Assembly (NCBI RefSeq): GCF_003583365.1
Contig: NZ_QXED01000005.1
Coordinates: forward strand, 558,001 to 622,000
Source of the DNA: Fibrisoma montanum
Lineage (GTDB): Bacteria > Bacteroidota > Bacteroidia > Cytophagales > Spirosomataceae
DNA length: 64,000 bases
Direction of reading: 5' to 3'
Shown here piece after piece: positions 59,537 through 64,000 of this stretch. The notes below the pieces were generated by a model. It ran no database searches. It was not told the DNA's origin and was given only the letters and a program-made list of their open reading frames with translations. Position 1 is the stretch's first letter, and every line of letters begins with the position of its first letter. Position numbers and translations under genes: made by a program.

Positions 59537-60430
59537 ATGCACATTGGATTCATTGGGCTGGGCCAGATGGGGATTGCCATGGCTCACAACCTGCTTAAAA
59601 ACGACCACTCGCTGGCGGTTCATAATCGCACCCGCGACAAAGCCGAGCCGCTGATCAGGGCGGGCGCAACCTGGGCCAGTTCACCGGCCGAAGCTGCGTA
59701 TGAGGCCGACGTAGTGTTTACGATGGTCAGCGACGATGCCGCGCTGCGCGACGTAACGATGGGCGAACTCGGACTCCTGAATGGCCTTTCGGAGGAGGCT
59801 GTCCACGTATCGTGCAGCACGATTTCGCCCGATACCGCCCGGCAACTGGCTCAGGAACATCAACACCGGAACAGCCGGTACGTAGCCAGCCCGGTTTTTG
59901 GGAAACCGGAGGTAGCCCAGGCCGGTAAACTCTGGGTGTGCGTGTCGGGCGAGACAACCGCCAAGGAAGACGTCCGGCCATTTCTGAACCTGATCGGCCA
60001 GGGTATTTTTGACTTCGGTGACGACCCGGGGGCGGCCAATGTCGTGAAACTGAGCGGTAACTTTCTGCTGGGCTGCGCTATCGAAGCCATGGCCGAAGCG
60101 TTTACGCTCGGCGAGAAAAATAACATCAGCCGAACCAGCCTGTACGAGTTCTTCAGCACTACGCTGTTTGCGTCGCCGGTTTATAAAAACTACGGCAAGC
60201 TCATCGCCGACGAGGTGTACCAGCCGGTGGGTGCTACGCCCGCTCTGATTCGGAAGGATATGCGCCTGCTGCTCGACGAAGCCCAAAAGGCTCTGGTGCC
60301 GATGCCCTTCGCCGATATTGTGTTCCAGCAGCTTACGGCAACCGTTGCCAAAGGCAAAACCGATATCGACTGGGCCGGTTTCGCCGGGGAGGTGTCGGAA
60401 AAAGCGGGTGTGGTAAGACCAAAATCATGA
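59537..60430 (+). CDS. NAD(P)-dependent beta-hydroxyacid dehydrogenase family protein
   Basis: This 297-residue enzyme has the Rossmann motif IGFIGLGQMGIAMAHNLL and AVHNRTRDKAEPL, the substrate-binding segment HVSCSTISPDTARQLA, and the catalytic Lys in VKLSGNFLLGCAIEAMAEAF. It belongs to the 3-hydroxyisobutyrate/GLYR1-like dehydrogenases, which oxidise or reduce small beta-hydroxy acids or semialdehydes. Length is normal. The substrate is unknown. The stop codon abuts a perfect 18-base terminator stem. Confidence 0.92.
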   Translation: MHIGFIGLGQMGIAMAHNLLKNDHSLAVHNRTRDKAEPLIRAGATWASSPAEAAYEADVVFTMVSDDAALRDVTMGELGLLNGLSEEAVHVSCSTISPDTARQLAQEHQHRNSRYVASPVFGKPEVAQAGKLWVCVSGETTAKEDVRPFLNLIGQGIFDFGDDPGAANVVKLSGNFLLGCAIEAMAEAFTLGEKNNISRTSLYEFFSTTLFASPVYKNYGKLIADEVYQPVGATPALIRKDMRLLLDEAQKALVPMPFADIVFQQLTATVAKGKTDIDWAGFAGEVSEKAGVVRPKS

Positions 60431-60470
60431 AAACCGGCAACGGGTCAGCCGATGACCCGTTGCCGGTTTT
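60430..60470. terminator. Strong bidirectional terminator
   Basis: A perfect 18-base stem AAAACCGGCAACGGGTCA / TGACCCGTTGCCGGTTTT has a five-base loop and lies between the convergent dehydrogenase and map genes. The outer AAAA/TTTT supply short T-tracts. Confidence 0.88.
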
Positions 60471-60500
60471 ATAGCCGATCGGCAGGCTCAACGAAGTGGC

Positions 60501-61265
60501 TTACTGCCACAATTGATTGGCTTCCGTCAGGATGATCGGCTTGCCGTCGGTGACGATGATCGTGTGCTCGTGCTGCGCTACGTAGCTGCCGTCGTTGGTA
60601 ACGTACGTCCAGCCATCGCCTTTTTCGCGGGCCATCGTGGCTCGGGTCGAAATAAAGGTTTCGATGGCGACCACCGAGTTTTTGCGGAAGCGGGTCGTAT
60701 TCGTCCGGTCGTAATAGCAGGGAATTTCAGTTGGTGCTTCGTGCAGGCTCCGACCTACGCCGTGGCCCACCAGGTTTCTGATCACGGTGTACCCCGACCG
60801 CCGGGCTTCGGTTTCGATAAGTCGCCCAACATCAGCGATCCGGACACCCCCTCGAATCTGGTCGAGGGCTTTCCGCAAAATCTTCCGGGACGCGTCTACG
60901 AGCGAGCGGTGCTGGTGCAGGTCCCGGCCCAGTACGAACGACCCCCCGTTGTCGGCCCAGAAACCATCCAGTTCGGCCGATACGTCGATGTTGACCAGAT
61001 CGCCTTCTTTGAGTAGGGTCCTGTCCGACGGGATGCCGTGCGCAATTTCGTGGTTCAGACTGATGCAGGTCCAGCCTGGAAAACCATAGGTCAGCCGCGG
61101 GGCCGACCGGGCACCGTAGCTCTGAAGAATCCGACCGCCAAACTCATCCAGTTCGCGGGTAGTCATGCCGGGTTGTGCGTAGTCCCGCATCTGGCGGAGG
61201 GTTTCGCCCACGGCCTGGCTAACCTGTTGCATGCCGACCAGTTCGGCTCGGGTTGTAATAGACAT
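60501..61265 (-). CDS. map: Methionine aminopeptidase, type I
   Basis: This 254-residue enzyme removes the initiator Met from new proteins. The substrate His is in NHEIAHGIPSD. Metal ligands are all present: Asp in LVNIDVSAELDGFWAD (two), His in GHGVGRSLHE, Glu in VAIETFIS and Glu in QHEHTIIV. It is shorter than the two-domain actinobacterial forms and lacks an N-terminal zinc finger. The start overlaps the stop of the upstream membrane protein gene by one base (TGATG), so they are translationally coupled. The ribosomal-protein context usual for map is absent, so this may be a second copy. Confidence 0.94.
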   Translation of the reverse strand: MSITTRAELVGMQQVSQAVGETLRQMRDYAQPGMTTRELDEFGGRILQSYGARSAPRLTYGFPGWTCISLNHEIAHGIPSDRTLLKEGDLVNIDVSAELDGFWADNGGSFVLGRDLHQHRSLVDASRKILRKALDQIRGGVRIADVGRLIETEARRSGYTVIRNLVGHGVGRSLHEAPTEIPCYYDRTNTTRFRKNSVVAIETFISTRATMAREKGDGWTYVTNDGSYVAQHEHTIIVTDGKPIILTEANQLWQ

Positions 61266-61795
61266 CAGCGTTCGTTTTTTACGAGGACAAAGTTAACGAC
61301 CGCGAACAAAAGCATACTGCCACCCGTAAGATAAGCCGATATGGAAAACGAATCTGAAGCGTAGAGAGCGCATACGGTTCCAATAGCCACAATAAGTACG
61401 GCCAGCACCAGGAACGTAACCATCCGGTAGCCCCAGTAAAACGGCAGGTAATGGGCGCCGACAAGCACCGCCAGCGACGGAAAAAACCAATTGATGTTGC
61501 CTTTTGAAGCCATATAAACCACCGGATAGCTGAGTGGTATGGTAAACGCCAGAAGCGTGAAGAGCAACGGAAGCTTGTTGTCCGGGCTAAGCCGGGTTGG
61601 GGCCTTCAGGACGAATCGCCTGATGAGCTCACCGAGCGGAAAGATAAACATACCGCCAACGATAATAAACACGATGCCGGACGTTCGCGACTGGTTATCG
61701 CTCACCAGTCCGCTCAGAACCCAGATTAAACCAATAACAAAGGTGTGGGGCGCTGCCCCCAGATACGTTTGCCGGAATTCTTTGTGTGGATCCAT
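61265..61795 (-). CDS. Six-TM membrane protein (DUF7010-like)
   Basis: This 176-residue protein has about six hydrophobic segments (FVIGLIWVLSGLV; GIVFIIVGGMFIFPLGELI; LLFTLLAFTIPLSYPVVYM; WFFPSLAVLVGAHYLPFYWG; VTFLVLAVLIVAIGTVCALY; LTGGSMLLFAVVNFVLV). The motif VGAHYLPFYWGYRM and FPLGELIRR fit the DUF7010 family, which is uncharacterised; the assignment is from memory of that pattern and is moderate. It overlaps map by one base and starts 28 bases after the Kelch gene, so a three-gene operon is likely. Confidence 0.78.
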   Translation of the reverse strand: MDPHKEFRQTYLGAAPHTFVIGLIWVLSGLVSDNQSRTSGIVFIIVGGMFIFPLGELIRRFVLKAPTRLSPDNKLPLLFTLLAFTIPLSYPVVYMASKGNINWFFPSLAVLVGAHYLPFYWGYRMVTFLVLAVLIVAIGTVCALYASDSFSISAYLTGGSMLLFAVVNFVLVKNER

Positions 61796-61823
61796 AGATC
61801 GGTCAGAAAACGCACCAGTGACG

Positions 61824-62786
61824 TTACTTCATGACCTCCATTGAGTTCAGCTCCGGCCCGCCCCCCTGGTTCTCGGAGCCGGCGGCAATGTAGACCCGGT
61901 TGCCGTAAACAACGGCCTGCGTACCGTGCCGACCCAGTTGCAGCGACGGTAGTTTCTCCCACTTCAGGGTTTTGATATTTAGCGCTTCCACCTGATTATG
62001 CGCTTTCTTCTGCGGACTCTCACCACCAATTACCAGAATCTTGTCGCCGTAGGGGATGGACGTGCTACCCGCCCGGCGGGTCGGAATGCTGTCGCTTTCG
62101 GGCAGTGTCATCCAGGTCTTTTTCTTGAAATCATAGACATCGACCGCGCTGACTGTCAGGTTCAGCACCTGCCCAATTTTGGCCGACGACAAGCGCCCGC
62201 CCGCGATGTAGGCTTTGTCGCCCTGCACAGCCGCCTGAAAATGGTCGCGTGGGTGGGGTGCATCGGGTAGCCGGGTCCATTTGTTGGTGGCCGGGTCGTA
62301 CTCGTCTACCCAGCTCACGTGGCCGTCGAAGTGACCGTCGATGATGCCGCAGAACAGGTAAATTTTACGGTTGTAGACGGCAACGCCCGCCGAGCCCCGA
62401 CGCCGGTCGGCGGGGATGTCGGCCCCTTTACGCCATTCGTCTTTCGCTGGGTTGTAGATGTAAATAGCCGGGATAGGCGTTTCGTGGGGATAACCGCCCG
62501 TAAAGGCACCCGCTACGTAGACCTCACCGTTGTGGGTTACGGCCTGGAAGTGGTGCATTTCCAATGGCTCCATCGCCCGTTTTTCCCAGGTGTTTTTTTT
62601 CACGTCATAGGCCTCGACGGATTTCTGTCCCCGGCCGCCAACCAGGAAGAACTGATCGCCAACGCGGGCAAACGCATTTTCGTGCCGCTTGACAGGCAGG
62701 TTTTCGGGCTGAACGGTTTCCCACTGCTGGGCAAAAGAAGTCTGGCAAAGAGCAAAAGCAAGCGTAAACGTAGCAAGCGTTTTCAT
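61824..62786 (-). CDS. Secreted Kelch-repeat protein
   Basis: This 320-residue propeller has a signal peptide (LATFTLAFALCQTSFAQQ) and six Kelch blades with the double-Gly turns FLVGGRGQ, YVAGAFTGG, LFCGIIDG, YIAGGRLSS, LVIGGESPQ and YIAAGSENQGG. There is no lipobox and no T9SS tail, so a periplasmic location is predicted. It resembles NanM-type or galactose-oxidase-like propellers but no catalytic assignment is possible. It is followed on the same strand by the DUF7010-like and map genes. Confidence 0.92.
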   Translation of the reverse strand: MKTLATFTLAFALCQTSFAQQWETVQPENLPVKRHENAFARVGDQFFLVGGRGQKSVEAYDVKKNTWEKRAMEPLEMHHFQAVTHNGEVYVAGAFTGGYPHETPIPAIYIYNPAKDEWRKGADIPADRRRGSAGVAVYNRKIYLFCGIIDGHFDGHVSWVDEYDPATNKWTRLPDAPHPRDHFQAAVQGDKAYIAGGRLSSAKIGQVLNLTVSAVDVYDFKKKTWMTLPESDSIPTRRAGSTSIPYGDKILVIGGESPQKKAHNQVEALNIKTLKWEKLPSLQLGRHGTQAVVYGNRVYIAAGSENQGGGPELNSMEVMK

Positions 62787-63104
62787 AGGGCGAGGTATTG
62801 GAAAAACGAGCCTGATCTTAAACTAATCTGGAGTCAGATACCAGCAAATGTAAAAAACCTGCTGAGTCTACTCCCCATATGCCTACTGGATTCTAAAACA
62901 ATTGACTGAAGAAGTCCTTTAAGAGTAGTAATTATATTTACTAAAATTGCCATTTGATTAATATAGTGTTATTATTGGGCGAGTTTTGGTGTTTTATTTA
63001 ACTAAATGGTGTGGATAGACCAGAAACCCCGGATCCAATTTGAGTCCGGGGTTTTGTGTATACAGGAAGATGCTGCTGGTTGATTTGAAACAGCAAGTAA
63101 GGCC
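62787..63104. other. Intergenic region with lipase terminator
   Basis: This 318-base, noticeably A+T-rich stretch lies between the Kelch gene and the partial lipase. It holds a hairpin at 63024-63054 and no supported gene. No exact -7 box for the Kelch gene was found. Confidence 0.5.
63024..63054 (-). terminator. Terminator hairpin downstream of lipase gene
   Basis: AAACCCCGGA / TCCGGGGTTT form a perfect ten-base stem with an 11-base loop, 50 bases after the lipase stop codon. The T-tract is short. Confidence 0.65.
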
Positions 63105-64000
63105 TCACAACGTCAGTTGATTGGTCAGCATGAAATAGGGTTCAAAAACGTGATGTATGAAGACCTGCCTGGTGTTGTCCGGGAATTTCTGATAGTAAGC
63201 TTCGTTGGGATACAGCACGATAAACTGTCCGGTGCGGACGTAGTGGTTGCTTTTAAAATAGTCAGACGGTTTATAACCTGGGAGGTTTTTCTGAACGGTT
63301 TTGGAGGCAAAATTCCCGAGAAAGCGCTGGAATTCCTTCTGGGCTTTGCGGGTTGGCCGGTCCATTTTCTTGAAAGCGTAATTGAGGGCAATGCGCTGAA
63401 AAAACTTCTGTTTTTTTAGCCCGGCCGATATGTCCTTGAACGGGTTCGTCGGGCTATAATCGTCGATGGTTTGAATTGAAAACGGCGTTTGGGGTACCCA
63501 GTCGGCCGCGTTGACGACGTTGAAGCCCCAGCCGCCCTGCGTCATGGCTTCGTAGTCGTAGGCATAGTGCAGGTTACCTGGTTTGGGAGCGGCACTGCAG
63601 TACGTCTTGATGCGCAGGTTGGCCGGCAGGCGATTGCCCCGCAGGTAGTTTAGGTAGGAGGTAAGCAGGAACGACAGCGCCCCACCCTGGCTATGACCAA
63701 TGATGATGAATTCGTTGATGCCTGCTTTGGAGCAGGAGTCAATCTTCGGGAGTATGGTTTTGGACATGTAGGCGACCCCGAGCAGCCAGCCAACGTGTAC
63801 GGCAGCCCGCGGATTATTCGCCAGTTTGTACGAGAACGTATCGCCGGGACCCAGTTCGAGCTGACCGGTAGCGGGTACCATGGCGGCATAGAAGTTTTCC
63901 AGCCAGCTCACCGCCTTCTCGGTGGTTCCGCGCAGGCTGATAATGCCCACCCCGTCGTCGCGGAGCCACAGTTCCCAGCGGTTATCCAGACCAACCACCG
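63105..64000 (-). CDS. Class 3 lipase-like protein, partial (5' end outside window)
   Basis: The visible ~298 residues carry ISLRGTTEKAVSWLENFYAA, matching the lipase_3 fold start, the nucleophile elbow IIIGHSQGGALSFLLTSYL (Ser ~110), an Asp in NAADWVPQTPF and a later His region (VFIHHVFEPYF). It is predicted to hydrolyse lipid or other esters. The frame is open to the window edge and the first Met candidate is only a GTG two bases from it, so the true start lies beyond. The location is not known because the N-terminus is missing. Confidence 0.85.
   Translation of the reverse strand, partial: VVGLDNRWELWLRDDGVGIISLRGTTEKAVSWLENFYAAMVPATGQLELGPGDTFSYKLANNPRAAVHVGWLLGVAYMSKTILPKIDSCSKAGINEFIIIGHSQGGALSFLLTSYLNYLRGNRLPANLRIKTYCSAAPKPGNLHYAYDYEAMTQGGWGFNVVNAADWVPQTPFSIQTIDDYSPTNPFKDISAGLKKQKFFQRIALNYAFKKMDRPTRKAQKEFQRFLGNFASKTVQKNLPGYKPSDYFKSNHYVRTGQFIVLYPNEAYYQKFPDNTRQVFIHHVFEPYFMLTNQLTL

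Noticed and set aside
1-64000. Mobile elements, integrases, phage genes, toxin-antitoxin pairs and restriction or defence systems
   Set aside because: None with recognisable motifs was found on either strand; duplications seen are within or between ordinary genes.

Overview
The window is chromosomal DNA of a Bacteroidota bacterium, most likely order Cytophagales, family Spirosomaceae (Spirosoma-like). The basis is mixed. The sequence shows Bacteroidota-type promoter elements (TAnnTTTG -7 boxes), stand-alone LytTR regulators, a one-protein hybrid two-component sensor, a type IX secretion (T9SS) sorting domain, DUF4270/DUF4907/Kelch lipoproteins, PorT-like barrels and almost no Shine-Dalgarno sites. 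The genus is inference. Coding density is high. No rRNA, tRNA, CRISPR array, phage or insertion sequence was seen.

Layout. 1-5 kb: end of a DEAD-box RNA helicase, a GMC oxidoreductase, a short-chain dehydrogenase (SDR), a small lipoprotein, a degenerate receiver protein and a small acidic protein. 5-11 kb: a PQQ-type sugar dehydrogenase, two membrane-anchored paralogous SDRs around a DUF4136 lipoprotein, and a DUF937-TM-OmpA protein. 11-18 kb: housekeeping genes xseB, xseA, pheS and radA, plus two tandem LytTR regulators and a beta-barrel protein. 18-22 kb: a D-lactate-type dehydrogenase, a universal stress protein with small neighbours, a DinB-like protein and an alpha/beta hydrolase. 22.9-33.3 kb: a 1832-residue secreted ExeM-like nuclease with three near-identical modules and a T9SS signal, a LytTR regulator and a 1337-residue hybrid sensor. 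33-41 kb: an SRPBCC protein, a dicarboxylate/amino acid symporter, a NatAB-like ABC exporter and a 979-residue peptidase/propeller/barrel protein. 41-47.7 kb: an AraC regulator, small enzymes, an ECF sigma factor and a lipoprotein group (Kelch, DUF4907, DUF4270). 47.9-51.1 kb: an A+T-richer three-gene unit of collagen-like lipoprotein, outer-membrane barrel and transmembrane Ser/Thr kinase. 51-64 kb: paired membrane proteins, an AraC regulator, a VKOR-like protein, a fasciclin lipoprotein, polA, a second universal stress protein, a beta-hydroxyacid dehydrogenase, map with partners, and a partial class 3 lipase.

Two things stand out. First, many gene boundaries carry long inverted repeats. Three form a dispersed purine/pyrimidine hairpin family sharing a 15-mer (12.4, 15.2 and 38.4 kb). 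Others (36.9, 53.5, 58.5 and, weakly, 59.5 kb) have unrelated sequences but similar architecture, and two or three have internal tandem duplications. They differ from the ordinary GC-rich terminators also present. Second, the collagen-like lipoprotein/barrel/kinase unit looks like a possible uncharacterised envelope signalling module. Both readings are inference and need comparison with other genomes.
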